From NCBI GenBank assembly GCA_028023455.1, contig JAQFVV010000020.1, forward strand, positions 7,297,092 through 7,361,091: a DNA stretch of 64,000 bases. The letters are read 5' to 3'. This document shows, piece by piece, positions 11,075 to 22,095 of the stretch. The notes beneath the pieces are model-generated. The model had not been told where the DNA came from. It saw nothing but the letters and a program-made list of their open reading frames with translations, and ran no database searches. Origin of the DNA: Epiperipatus broadwayi (taxonomy: Eukaryota > Onychophora > Udeonychophora > Euonychophora > Peripatidae). The position numbers and the translations under genes were made by a program. How positions within the stretch are numbered: position 1 is the stretch's first letter; each line of letters opens with the position of its first letter.

Positions 11075-11641
11075 TTTTAAAAAAAAAAAACGCGCTATAT
11101 AAAATAAATAACTTGTTTTAGTTTTTTATAACTATTCATGTTATATCTATCCTCAATTTGTGATATCATGTAGTATTAAGGTTTTATGTTGTTTTTGTTT
11201 TTTTTATCAAGAAATTTTGTGAGCTCAAAGAATTACATTATAGCAATAACAGTTATGTTGTTAACAAAAACTATAAAAAAAAAAGGTTACATAATCCAAT
11301 ACCTATGGTCTGGGGATAAAAAGTCAACTGTTCAATGACTGTCCATTACTACAAGGCTCCATGTAGCATTGTAGATGTATGTTGGAGCTAGTTTTTCATC
11401 TGTTTCTGTTTTTTGCTTAATAATTTCACAACAATCCTGATATGTTAACGTATGGTTATTTCAGTTTAATCTCTGATGTGTATAAAAAACTTTTGTTTTT
11501 TCTTCAATTAACTATAGTATGTCAATAACTTGGCAATTCTAAATCTCTTTTAATCAAAAGATAACTTACATATTAGACATGTTGTGACATTTCACATACA
11601 TGTTATTCCACCAATAAATTTCTAAAACTTGCAATCCTATC
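11075..11641. other. Flank of element E, including half of foldback R
   Basis: A/T-rich and without a gene. Bases 11,580-11,641 (TGACATTTCACATACATG ... ACCAATAAATTTCTAA) match 15,690-15,750. Element E therefore inserted inside an older foldback repeat (R), whose other side is at 14,487. Confidence 0.5.
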
Positions 11642-11769
11642 AAATAAATGGTTGTTATCTGATCCTTCGTGTCAGCCGCAAAAGGCGCTATTTCTAGCTA
11701 AATTTCTAGAATATGCCGTTTCGCGGCCGCACCCAAACCTTTAAGCATTCTTTCTAAAATAAATCCTAG

Positions 11770-11840
11770 AAAGATTGTTAACTCGGAGTTGTCTTCTTTA
11801 TACGATAAAATCTAGAAAGAGTGTTAACTCGGCTTAGCGG
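11770..11840. repeat. Short tandem motif TTAACTC(G)...CTAGAAAGA in E
   Basis: The unit GTTAACTCGG / CTAGAAAGATTG / TAGAAAGAGTGTTAAC repeats two to three times. In the left copy it expands to three units at 6480-6610 (GAGTTAACACTCTTTCTAG and variants), each able to pair with its neighbour. It lies just inside the terminal repeat, where transposase accessory sites often occur (inference). Confidence 0.5.
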
Positions 11841-12169
11841 CTAACGGTGTGGTTTTTTCCGATGCTAAAAGCAGAGGAAAATGCCATAGTTGTTTGTGTC
11901 ATGCACTATATCGTAATGCTGAGTTATGTATTTTATGTAACAATATCGTATGAGGGTGTGTTAATTTGATCGTGTCAAAATTATTTAAATTTTCATTGGT
12001 GCCTTTTTTTTTAAGACGAATTGATGTACTGTTACATTTTATCAATTTTAACAGTATCATGATTGTTCCTCATAAATTTGTATTCATCCTAAATTTTCGA
12101 TTAGGGTGGGGTAGGGTAAAATTTGAAAAATCACGCTTTGAGTCACGTTTTAGCGAGAAATTTTCCAAG

Positions 12170-12420
12170 ACAAAAAGTATGGCTAATTCCCACAACAGAA
12201 AACTTGAAAAGATGGGAATTGCCAGACATGGAAGCCGGCGCTGGAATATTTCTACAGCAGGAAAAAATAAAAAAACATCCTGCTACTGAAAGAAAAGATT
12301 GAATCGTGCGACAAATATATGCAGATTTGAGGTCCAAAAACATCAGCTGACGGAAATGTTCACTTTGTAAAAGCAAGCTTGTTTGAGGGATTCTAAATGG
12401 CCTTCGTCAAATGTCAAAAA
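12170..12420 (+). pseudogene. Merlin-type transposase fragment in E (right), frameshifted
   Basis: This is the counterpart of 3300-3608. In one plus-strand frame it reads RWELPDMEAGAGIFLQQEK and then meets a stop (…TERKD*). The later FEG...MAFVKCQK block is present at about 12,370-12,420 but in another frame and broken by a stop. A small deletion removed the segment corresponding to RFSFVSLIVADG of the left copy. It is non-functional. Confidence 0.6.
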
Positions 12421-14330
12421 ATAAAAGAAGTAACTTCAATTTTTATTTAAAAGTACATCCCTTCTTCTCCCGATAATTGTTGTTGTCAGCAATCAAATGT
12501 AAAATAAAAGAAGTAACTAAAATTTTTATTTAAACATAGCCCCAAAAACCCCTCTTCTCCCAATAATTGTTGTCATCGGCAATCAAACGGTCAAATAAAA
12601 AGAACGTCAATTATTCTTTAATCTTATAGAAAAAAACAAAAAAACCTCCCCCTAATTGTCGTCGGCAATCAAATGTAAACCAATCAAAGTAAGACAGTAA
12701 ATTATTAGTTAAACATAACCCAAATTACTATTTGAATGTACACCGAAAAAGACCTGCTCTTGTCAATCAAAATGAAAGAAACCTAGTCTATTATTGTCCC
12801 ATTGTCAAATCGAATATTATTTGGGAAAACCCAAATAATTTATAAACGAAAAAAAAAAAGAAAGTCAAATCGGTTTTCAATCAAATGGTAACCGATAAAA
12901 GTAACTTAAATTTTAATTTAAACATGCACACAAACAAAAAAAAAAACGCAAAACCCCTTCTCCCAATGGCAATCAAATGTAAAAAATAAAAGGAACGTAC
13001 AATTATTCTTTAATCGTAAACAAAAACATCCCTCCCACTAATTGTTGTCGGCAATCAAATGTAAAGCACTAAAAATAAGGTAAACCGATTATTTTTTAAA
13101 CGTAACCCAAATTACTATTTGAACATACACCAAAAAAAGACCCGCTCTTGTCAATAAAAATGAAAGAAACCACAACAACTATTATTATCCCATTGACAAA
13201 AATATTAGGTTTTGGGCAAACCAAAACCATAATTTATAAATGAAAAAAAAAAAAAGAAAGTCAACCCGCTCTTGTCAATAAAAATGAAAAAAACCACAAC
13301 AACTATTATTATCCCATTGACAAAAATATTAGGTTTTGGGCAAACCAAAACCATAATTTATAAACGAAAAAAAAAAAAAAGAAAGAAAGTCAAAACCGTT
13401 GTCAATCAAATATAACCGATAAAAGTAACTTCAATTTTGATTTAAACATACACACAAAAAAAAACCCTTTAGCTCCCAATAATTGTTGTCGGAAATCAAA
13501 TGTAAAATAAAAGGTAGGTAAATTAGTATTAATCATCACCCAAAAACACCCACGCCTCTCACTAATTATTGTCAGCAATCAAATGTACACCACCACTAAA
13601 AGTAACGTAAACTACTATTCTTTAAACGGTTACACCCCTTCTCCCAATAATTGTTGTCTACAATCGTACACACAAAAAAACACCCCTCCCAATAATTAGT
13701 GTCGGCAATCAAATGTAAACCAATCAAAGTAAGACTGCAATTTATTATTTAAACGTAACCCAAATTACTATTTAAATCTACACCAAAAAAAAACACCCGC
13801 TCTTGTCAATAAAAATTAAACAAACAACAACTATTATTGTTCTATTGTCAAAAATATTTATTTGTAGAACCAAAACCATAATTTATAAACGAAAGGAAGT
13901 CAAATCGGTCATCAATCAAATGTAAACCAATAAAAGTAAAGGTTTTAATTTTTGTTTAAACATACACACACACGCGCGAAAAAAAAAAAAAACACTTCTC
14001 CCAATAATTGTTGTCAGCAATCAAATGTAAACCTATCAAAGTTACGTAAATTATTATTTAATCGTACACAAAAAAAACCCTCCCACTAATTGTTGTCGGC
14101 AATCAAATGTAAAGCTATCAAAGTAACGTAAATTATTATTTAAAGATCCATCAAAAAAACCCGTTCTCTCTTGAATTTTGTCAATCCAATTTTACAAAAA
14201 CAGTAATACTATTTAAAAAAAAAAAACACAAATTACTATTTGAACACACACCAAAAAAGACCCTTTGGTAAAAAAAAAACAACTAGTATTATCCCATCAT
14301 CAAAAATATTATTTGGGAAAAATAATTCAG
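12420..14330 (+). repeat. Higher-order tandem array of E, right copy
   Basis: The box GTCGGCAATCAAATGTAAA recurs at about 12,487, 12,577, 12,661, 12,967, 13,049, 13,490, 13,572, 13,703, 14,014 and 14,096, with weaker forms at 12,888, 13,402, 13,658 and 13,911. Between boxes, blocks with CGCTCTTGTCAAT, AACTATTATT and ATAATTTATAAACGAAA recur in fixed order, giving a composite unit of about 390 bases. Bases 13,142-13,265 and 13,266-13,392 are a nearly identical 124-base duplication, so the array changed recently. It is about twice as long as the left array. Confidence 0.85.
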
Positions 14331-14486
14331 AAACGGAAAAAAGTAAACTTTGTAAACAAACAAACAAAAAAAAAAGTCAATATTAATAGAGAATCACTAG
14401 CCCGGGAACATTATATTAATGTGTTTTTGGTTAGAAATCGCGCCTCTAGTGGCTGACACGAAGGATCAGATGAGAACCAAATAAAT

Positions 14487-15790
14487 CTTGAGATCTCATC
14501 AAATAACATGTACACAGTAACTTCTGACAAACATAAGCGATAAATTTGTATGAATTTGTACACAAAAATAATAAAAATGATACTAAATAAAAACAGGTAG
14601 TTGTGAGTTTTTGTTTCATTGTGGCAAATGAGAATAGAACAATGGCAACTAATGGAAGTGATCAAACAAAATGTGGAAGAGGGCTCAACAATTTATTAAG
14701 ATTGCTGGACAGTGTATAAAAATGAGGAACTATGATTTGCTGACACCTCGATTCATATCTGTCAGAATTTGTGTAGCGAGATTGCACAAAGAAGATGATG
14801 CTTTCAGTTGCATTCTGGACAATTTTAAAAAAATCAATCCCCACATGAATTCAGTTTTAATAAAAGTTTATTAATTTTTTTCCCATAAAGTGTTTAAAAC
14901 TGAGGAACTACGATCTGCTGGCTACACAAAGATAATGTTTTCATTTGCATTCCAGACAATATTAAAAATCATTCTAGATGGTTTTCTGTTCCCATACGTA
15001 TATGAGAACTTATATAAAGTAAAAAAATTTAGTCCATCACATTGATTCCATTTTAATAAAAGTTTACTATTTTTTTTTTACATTTTGATAAAAGTTCATT
15101 AATTTCTTTTTTTTTAACAAAATACATTTAATTGGACACATTTCTCATTCAAAATCCCGTGCAGGCATTATATCACATAAATAGTGTATTACTCTCCATT
15201 TTTTTAAATCCGGATATTTAAAATGAAGTAGTAATGTTTGGAGGTCTTCTGCGGAGACACATGACTGTTTCATCGTGATGATTCCTGTTATATATACATG
15301 GTGAGAATGTTTTGATTTTAAGCAAGTGAATATATATATATATATATATTTGTTTATGTAGTATTTTTGTTGTTGTTGTTAAGTTTGCTTTACTATCCAT
15401 TTTGTAATTTCCTGCCAAAATTAATAAATGTAGTATTTTTTAAATTTTAAGTAAAATTTGGCAAATTGCTGCCTATATTTGCGATGGCAGAATGACATAC
15501 CTTTCTTCAATGTGGGGTGTTTTGCAAAGGCAGAATGCCATATTAGAAACTCACAACTACCTGTTTTTATTTAGTATTGTAATGTGTTTTTATTATTTTT
15601 GTATAAAAATTTATACTTTCTGTGTTGTTAAAAATGTACTTTTTCAGGTTTATGTATTAGTCTGGGGATTAAATGTTACGGATTAGAGCTGCTGCGACAT
15701 TTCACATACATATCAGTCTACTGACAACTTTCTAAGTTTTCAGAAGTTCCTATGTTGACGTTATTTGATGAGAACTCAATATTTGAAAGT
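14487..15790. repeat. Foldback repeat R and an inverted partner
   Basis: Bases 14,487-14,650 (TCATCAAATAAC, ACTAAATAAAAACAGGTAGT, TTGTGAGTTT) are the inverse of 15,535-15,780 (CTCACAACTACCTGTTTTTA, GTTATTTGATGAGAACTC). Bases 15,688-15,800 are themselves palindromic around CAGAAGTTCCTATGTTGACG (CATTTCACATACAT...CAATAACTTTC-type arms). A third partial copy is at 18,320-18,360. No coding content is supported. Confidence 0.6.
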
Positions 15791-16574
15791 TATTGGTGGA
15801 CTGACACATATATATGGCATAGCAGATCTAATATGTAGGTACCAATCAAAATTAGATGGAACTTCAAATTTTCATGATATCCAGACTTTTTATATTAGCA
15901 TGAGTTAAGATTTACTCTAGTAACATTTTTTTATTTAATCTTGAATAAATCAATAAATATTAATAAAATAGATAAATAAGCAAACACAATAAATTAACAT
16001 ACACATTTAAACATAAAATTAAAAAATAGTACAGTAAAAAAAATAATATTTTCTGGTAAGTAGTTTCATTTTTTTCTTTTTAAAAAAAAAACTATGACAA
16101 AAAGAAAAAATTATCAATTGCACTGGTAAATCATGATTCCCAGATTTTTTTTTTGAAAAAAAAAAAAAAAAAAAAGAATGTAAACAAATTTCAATCCATG
16201 TTTTAAAATACATTTCCATTAATTATATATTGTTTAAATAAATATTAGAAAGTTCATAGAATTTTATTACAAAAGGCATAAAAAAAGCTTTTAGTGCTAT
16301 TATTAAAAAGCTAATATATAGTTATTTAATATTTGTTAAATCCCTAACAGAATATAATACTTTAAAACCATGAAACATATATAATGAGGGATAAATAATG
16401 TAATACCTATATCTATTTTAATTCACCAAAGCTCTGAAATCATGGAATTTATATTATTGGTAAAGACCTGCTTTAATAATGGTTTTATAATTATTCGATC
16501 TAATATTCCTTATACCCACAAAGCCTACATTTCAAATGTTTCTAAAAGTTTCTGCATCACACAAGAGAATTATA
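15791..16574. other. AT-rich DNA, nothing recognised
   Basis: Long A and T runs (for example 16,140-16,180). The short open frames here follow homopolymers and show no motif. Confidence 0.5.
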
Positions 16575-16582
16575 TGCTAGTT

Positions 16583-17045
16583 CAGGGGTCCCCAACCCTA
16601 TGCCCGCGGGCACCATGGTGCCCGCAGACCATTTTATGTGTACCCGCCGCTATCCGAACATGATAAAAAATTATTTATCTGATACAAATAAATTTAATTT
16701 TTGATTTTTTTTTATGAATTATTGTATTATATTGTAATCAAATTGTAGGGCATTCTATACTTTTATAGCGTAAAAATAAAAATGTTAATTATGTGTTAAA
16801 ATTTTATTTTTGAAATAAATATCTTTTTGTACATTATGTGTATTATTAACAATATCCAACTATAAATTTACATGTGATGTGATGTACTGTGGCTTCTCCT
16901 TAAACGAAGTCAAGAATATCTCAGCAATTATGCCCAGATAAAAAATAAATGGTGCCCGCGACCTAGTTGAAAAAATAAATGGTGCCCGCCACCTGGCTGG
17001 TATTATGGAATGTGCTCTTAAGTGCAAAAAGGTTGGGGACCCCTG
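16583..17045. mobile_element. hAT MITE with perfect TIRs and 8-bp target duplication
   Basis: The terminal repeats are perfect 15-mers, CAGGGGTCCCCAACC (16,583-16,597) and its inverse (17,031-17,045). The flanking duplication TGCTAGTT is perfect (16,575-16,582 and 17,046-17,053). CAGGGGTCCCCAAmC is the classic hAT terminus. Subterminal TGCCCGC / GTGCCCGC repeats occur at both ends (16,601-16,630 and 16,952-16,990), where hAT transposases bind. The 463-base interior has no transposase. It includes a segment that matches a LINE 3' end (16,872-16,945). Perfect ends suggest a fairly young insertion. Confidence 0.95.
16872..16945 (-). repeat. LINE 3'-end fragment captured inside the hAT MITE
   Basis: GTGATGTGATGTACTGTG, CTTCTCCTTAAACG and ATATCTCAGCA are shared with 26,537-26,605, which directly follows a LINE C-terminal relic on the minus strand. 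Read on the minus strand it ends in ACATCACATCACAT, a short-repeat tail as seen at many LINE 3' ends. Confidence 0.6.
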
Positions 17046-17053
17046 TGCTAGTT

Positions 17054-18451
17054 AATTTTTGCCTTAGACTTAAAGACAATGAGTTAGCTATTAGCAATAC
17101 TTTTTCTTTTTAGCTAAAGAAATATCTTTTCTACTCACTGCAATTTTTGATTAATATCTTTTTCAAAATTCACATTCTTATTTACTTGATTCACTAGTAG
17201 TAAGTTGTTTTTTCACTTCTAAATATAACCATTATCTTTTTTATGCATATCATTTTTAATCATTAAGGACACTTTTTTTTCTTCTATTGTTTATTTAAAA
17301 AGAAAAAAAATTATAATTTTTCAAATGGCAGCTATGAATTCTCAATTAAATGAAATTAAACACAACATATGGTGCATTAAATGATATAACAGATATACTT
17401 ATAAATGATAATTACCATTATAGAAAAATAATCTGTCACAAAAAGTCTTATAATCTTAACATTATATGGTTGGTATATCTGAACGTGCGGGCTCCAACTG
17501 CAATTATTTCAACTAAGAAGACATATTCAAATCAAGTAAAAATCCTTTGTGAATAATACCTCTATTTTAGCCATGGATTTTACAAATCAATAAAAAAGCA
17601 GCTAATATAGTTTTTTAAAAGAGCAATTACTAGCAAAACGCATACTTTGATATTATTCTTGGTATATATTACACTGGTAACATTTTTGTCCGGTAATATT
17701 TATTCAAAATTTATGGTTCATGACATCATGGCAACCAAATTCTGACACGACTGATCTATGTCAATTTTTAACATATATACAAGTCACCAAGTTGTAAAAC
17801 GTGCTGACCTACGAGATTTTGTGCTATCACTGTGACTTTTTTCATACGCAAAATAATTGTATCACATCATTTATAAGTAATACTGGATTTTTTTAAATCA
17901 AAAAATACATTTAGAGGTAAAAATTTGTTATATTTATGTTTTATTTTTGCTAAACGTTTGTATACACTTACAAATTAAAGGTTTTATATTTGTCTATTTT
18001 TAAGGTTAAAGTTACAATTCACCATTTTTAAATAAATGTATAAATTTGTTTTACAGTTCACCATTTTTTTTAAATTAAAAAAATAACAGAAATCTAAAAC
18101 TTTGTTACAACTCACCATTTAAAAAAATGCTTCAGGATTATTTTTCATATTTCTCCCTTTTTCCATAATGAATATGTTTCTCCATCATTGGAAATTACAT
18201 GTTTTTGTTTTTTTTAGATTTGAAGTTTGATATTACACGTGAAATATGATAGTGCAAAGCACCATACTATGACAGGAGGGAGGACATTGGCTTTGATGAC
18301 ACGAAGTATTGTAATAAAAAGGCACAACTCACAAGCACCTGTTTTATTTAGTATTGCAATCTCTTTTTTTCCTTTTTCCATAATGAATATGTCTCAATTA
18401 TTTTTTTTAGATTTTAATTTTCATATTACACATGCTATGATGGATTACTAG
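17054..18451. other. AT-rich DNA with a short duplicated block
   Basis: No gene. The block CCTTTTTCCATAATGAATATGT...TTTTTTAGATTT...ATTACAC occurs at about 18,155-18,240 and again at 18,368-18,435 (spacing about 213 bases). TTCACCATTTTT-type segments recur at 18,017, 18,058 and 18,110. Confidence 0.5.
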
Positions 18452-18590
18452 TGGTGACATATTATTCTAAGCTTGCAATATGTTTAAAATAACGCCTCCA
18501 TAGAATTGCGGATAAATTTCATTAAGTTTGTCTGCACATTCCTTGGAGGCATTATTTTAAACATACCACAAACTTAGAATATACATCACC
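18452..18590. mobile_element. Small foldback MITE
   Basis: Mirrored blocks GGTGACATATTATTCTAAG / CTTAGAATATACATCACC and ATGTTTAAAATAACGCCTCC / GGAGGCATTATTTTAAACAT surround a loop of about 45 bases. No flanking duplication was resolved. Confidence 0.75.
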
Positions 18591-19534
18591 GGATTAATAT
18601 GTCATAGCAGGAATAATACCAAAATATTGCAAAACGCATCAGATTAAAAAAAGAATTTTAAAAGGATCCCAAGTAAAACTTTCAACATAACTAAATCACT
18701 AAAGTACATACCATAAAAACTAATGACTATAACTAATCACTATAAACTAAAGCACAATAAGAATGCTTAGGTAACTCAATATCTTTTTTCTGAAAATATA
18801 TTTTCATGTAATTTAAGCATACACACTCAAAATATATTTAAAGAAAGAATGGATTCCAAATTGCAAAAAAAAACTAAGATGGAAAAATATATTACAAACT
18901 TCTTTAGAAAATGAATTCATAAAGTGGGATTCAAGATAATAAAATAAGTATTCATAAATAGTAGCCTGTAAAAGTAAATTGTGCAAGAGAAGAGTTTTTC
19001 AATTACAAAGTTAAAGGTTTGATTTAATTAATTCTTATATAAGTCCAAAACGCCTCTAAGAGCCCCTGTTCAGAAAGTTTAGAATTTCAACTGGGTTTGT
19101 GCAGAATCGGTAAATCATACTCATACAGGTATTAGATCATTTGATCCGCCATTTTATTACGATTAAAATGAGGTATGATTTTTTTTTCTACAATGAAATT
19201 TTGATTTTTTTTATGATTTTTTTTCTAAAATACAATTTTTAATTATTATTTTTTTCTCATTTTTTTTAGATTTTCTAACTGTAAAACTTCTTTACAGTTG
19301 AATTGCATTCTCTTACTGTTTGATATAGATTGAAAATTGATGTCTGTTGATAAGCCCTTTTTCTAGAACCTCATTTTCATGGCATTTGGAAGCTGCAATG
19401 TCAAAAAAAAAAAAGGATTGGAGTTATTTTTTATCTGCAAGGACAACCATGGTTACCACATCTAATACCTTCAGAACTGGATTCAAATTTGAAATGGATG
19501 CTAACGTTTAGCCAGGAATCAATGAGTATTCAAT

Positions 19535-20587
19535 TACTTTTATTACTTATTTTTTTATATAATTAAATATGTGTAGAAAAAAATTAATATGCTATAGAAT
19601 TTTAGCAAATACATTTCAATGATATAAAAACATAGACATCCACACTCGATCATATATGTATATTTAGTGCAATAGGCAAGATATATTATGATTTTATTTG
19701 AGTATACAATTAGTTTTATTACCTATTTTTATTACTTATTATTTTATTACTTATTTTTTTATATAGTTAAATTTATGCAGAAAAAAATCAATATGTTATA
19801 CAATTTTAGACAATACATTTCAATGATATAAAAACATACACATCGACTCGATCATATATATATATATTTAGTGCAATAGGCAAGATATATTATTTTATTT
19901 GAGTACACAATTAGTTTTATTATCTATTTTTATTACTTATTTTTTTATATATTAATTATGCTATAGAATTTTAGACAATACATTTCAATGATATAAAAAC
20001 ATATACATCCAGACTCGATCACATACATACCCTCAGCCATCCCCTCTCATACATCATCTCCCACAGACATATATTATCAATGCTCATAATAAATTTGTTT
20101 ATTTTGAGTTTATTGATTTTACTTAGTTTTTATTCATTTTATCTTATAGAATTTTTTGTTTGATATTTATTTTTTGAGTACACTTTGTTTACTTGAAAAG
20201 AGTACATATTTCAGGTGCCTCCCCTTCCACAATAATATAATAATTAATTATATTTTTAAATATATTACAATTTACTAAAGTTCTCTTTGCATAATATCTC
20301 ATAAGCTGTTCTTACTATTTGATATTTATTTGAGTACACTTCACTTGAAAAGAATACACATTTTAGGTCACACCCTATTTTTCACTAATATAATATAATA
20401 ATTAATATATAATATTATACATTACAATTTACTAAAGTTCTCTTTGCAGAATATCTTATACAAACTATTATTGTTACCCCCCCCCATTAAAAACCAAACA
20501 TATTTCTAACAGATACCCTACATGGAAGGACAACCAAGCATTTCTAGCAGATATCCTGATATGAAGGACAGGATCTGTGTCAGCTAG
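19535..20587 (+). mobile_element. Helitron-like element built of tandem repeats (3' end at 20,587)
   Basis: The right edge reads ACAGGATCTGTGTCAGCTAG followed by T, a short hairpin plus a CTAG terminus as in Helitrons, which insert between A and T. Upstream are nested tandem blocks. Three diverged copies of ATTTCAATGATATAAAAACA occur at 19,617, 19,821 and 19,986. A two-copy block of about 160 bases lies at 20,160-20,305 and 20,320-20,465. A two-copy block of about 38 bases (ATTTCTARCAGATAYCCT) lies at 20,497-20,575. This architecture resembles HINE-type non-autonomous Helitrons described from molluscs. The 5' TC terminus was not identified, so the left limit is the first repeat. Confidence 0.45.
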
Positions 20588-21423
20588 TAAAAATGTAAGT
20601 TACCAATCGCAGTGTTTTGTAATTTTTTCACTGAAAAATTACTTCAGGAAAGGCATATTATACATCATTTTTTTCAGCAATTTATGACAAATGTGATGAA
20701 GCTATCTACGAAATTTAGAATTTGTGAACTAATGTAAAATAAAGATGTTTAAAAGTGTTTAAAAATCTCACTTTTTTTTTTGAGGTAATGGTTATTTTAT
20801 CAGCTTTATTACATTCTTTCCTATTTGCTCTTTCTAAAGTGCTGGCTCTGGCTAAGCATTTATCACAAAGCTTGTTGAGGAATTGGCAATCCTCATTGTT
20901 TATAACTTACAAGCTTAAGGATAGGTCATGTGATCTATGACTCTTATTTTGACTATATATATATTTATAAAATATATTAAAAATTATATTACTTGTAATT
21001 TTTTTTTTAATTAAAGATGGCAGCTCTAGGATTTATGAGTTAATAGAAATGATTAATATAATTTAAGATGATATGTAACATTCAAAGACCAATCCACAAA
21101 TGTGTAATCCATATTCTGAGTAAAATCAGATTATCAAAAATATTTAAAGAGTTAGCTACTAATAATTTCTCTTATTTAGAAATTAAAAATGAGTGATTGC
21201 ATCTTTCTATTTATAAAGTACCAGTTTCATAGCAGTTTTCAAAAATACAATTTAAATATTTAATAGCTGTTTTTTATTACAGGGTTATTAAAATTATTAT
21301 CTGAAACTGGGCTGCAATAACCATGTAATAACATCGAGGAAGATAAAAGTGGTAAATTTTATGTCTGGTCGATAGATTAACTTTGATAAGGGAAAGGACA
21401 TTATTTGCACATGTATAATGTAA
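20588..21423. other. AT-rich DNA, nothing recognised
   Basis: Includes a 61-residue open frame at 20,755-20,940 with no detectable family motif. No gene supported. Confidence 0.45.
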
Positions 21424-22095
21424 TATATAAGGGATTCGAACTCAGACTTTCACATATCCCTCAACTCTCCAAGCCATCTCATATTGCTGACCCGCCTGAT
21501 TATACACGTTAAAAAGATAAATAATCACCCATATATGTATTTTATGCTAAACCAGCAATCATCAGTTAGTCCAGATTACTATCTTTACACATATATACAA
21601 TCTTCATACTTTAATTGACAGGCTTCAAACTACTCCAACCCACAACTCTTTAGCCATCCATTTCATTGAAAATCTGATGATGGAACGTTCCTCATCAGAT
21701 TTTACTTGGCACTAACATGGGCTTTGAACGTTCCATCATCAGATTTTCAATGAAATGGATGGCTGTACCTTGGCACTAACATGGACTTTGAATGTTCGTT
21801 CCATAATTAGATTTTCAATGAAATGGATGGCTGAAGAGTTGTGGGTTGGAGTTGTTTGAAGCCTGTCCATTCAAGTATGAAGAGTGTCTATCTTAATATA
21901 AAGCTGAGCACTGATTGTATATATATGTGGAGATAGTAATCTTGACCAACTGATGATTGCTGGTTTAGCATGAAATATGTATATTGGTGATTATTTATCT
22001 TTTCAACATGTGTATGATCAGGTAGGTCAGCAATATGAGATGGCTTGGAGAGTTGAGGGACATGTGAAAGTCTGAGTTCGAATCCCTTATATATT
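21424..22095. mobile_element. Foldback of two tRNA-derived SINE-like heads in opposite orientation
   Basis: Left arm 21,424-21,720 and right arm about 21,750-22,095 are inverted copies with 90%-like identity by eye. At each outer end, reading inward on the coding strand, is GATGGCTTGGAGAGTTGAGG (A-box-like) and about 35 bases later GAGTTCGAATCCC, an excellent polymerase III B box. These sit on the minus strand at 21,430-21,485 and on the plus strand at 22,035-22,088. The centre holds a nested duplication of CATCAGATTTTCAATGAAAT-type sequence. It could be two SINEs inserted head-out, or a SINE that became a hairpin. Confidence 0.65.

Larger units (their letters stand above)
11650..14478 (+). 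mobile_element. Element E, complete copy: Merlin-like TIR transposon
   Basis: The 2.83-kb element is flanked by a perfect 8-bp duplication AAATAAAT (11,642-11,649 and 14,479-14,486). Its ends are inverted repeats of about 45-50 bases: GGTTGTTATCTGATCC at the left and GGATCAGATGAGAACC at the right, continuing through the GTGTCAGCC and GGCGC blocks to ATTTCTA. Merlin elements make 8-9-bp duplications and begin with G residues, and the interior holds a decayed Merlin-type transposase N-terminus (12,170-12,420). Most of the interior is a higher-order tandem array. It is non-autonomous and would have depended on a transposase supplied in trans. Confidence 0.85.

Noticed and set aside
11966-12289. 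A 107-residue plus-strand frame in element E
   Set aside because: It runs in the wrong frame across the decayed transposase fragment; the homologous motif WELPDMEAG lies in another frame.
14443-14460. CCTCTAGTGGCTG as a second CTCF-like site
   Set aside because: It needs a gap to fit the consensus and belongs to the terminal repeat of element E.
20755-20940. A 61-residue plus-strand frame with a hydrophobic start
   Set aside because: No family resemblance; similar lengths arise by chance in this window.
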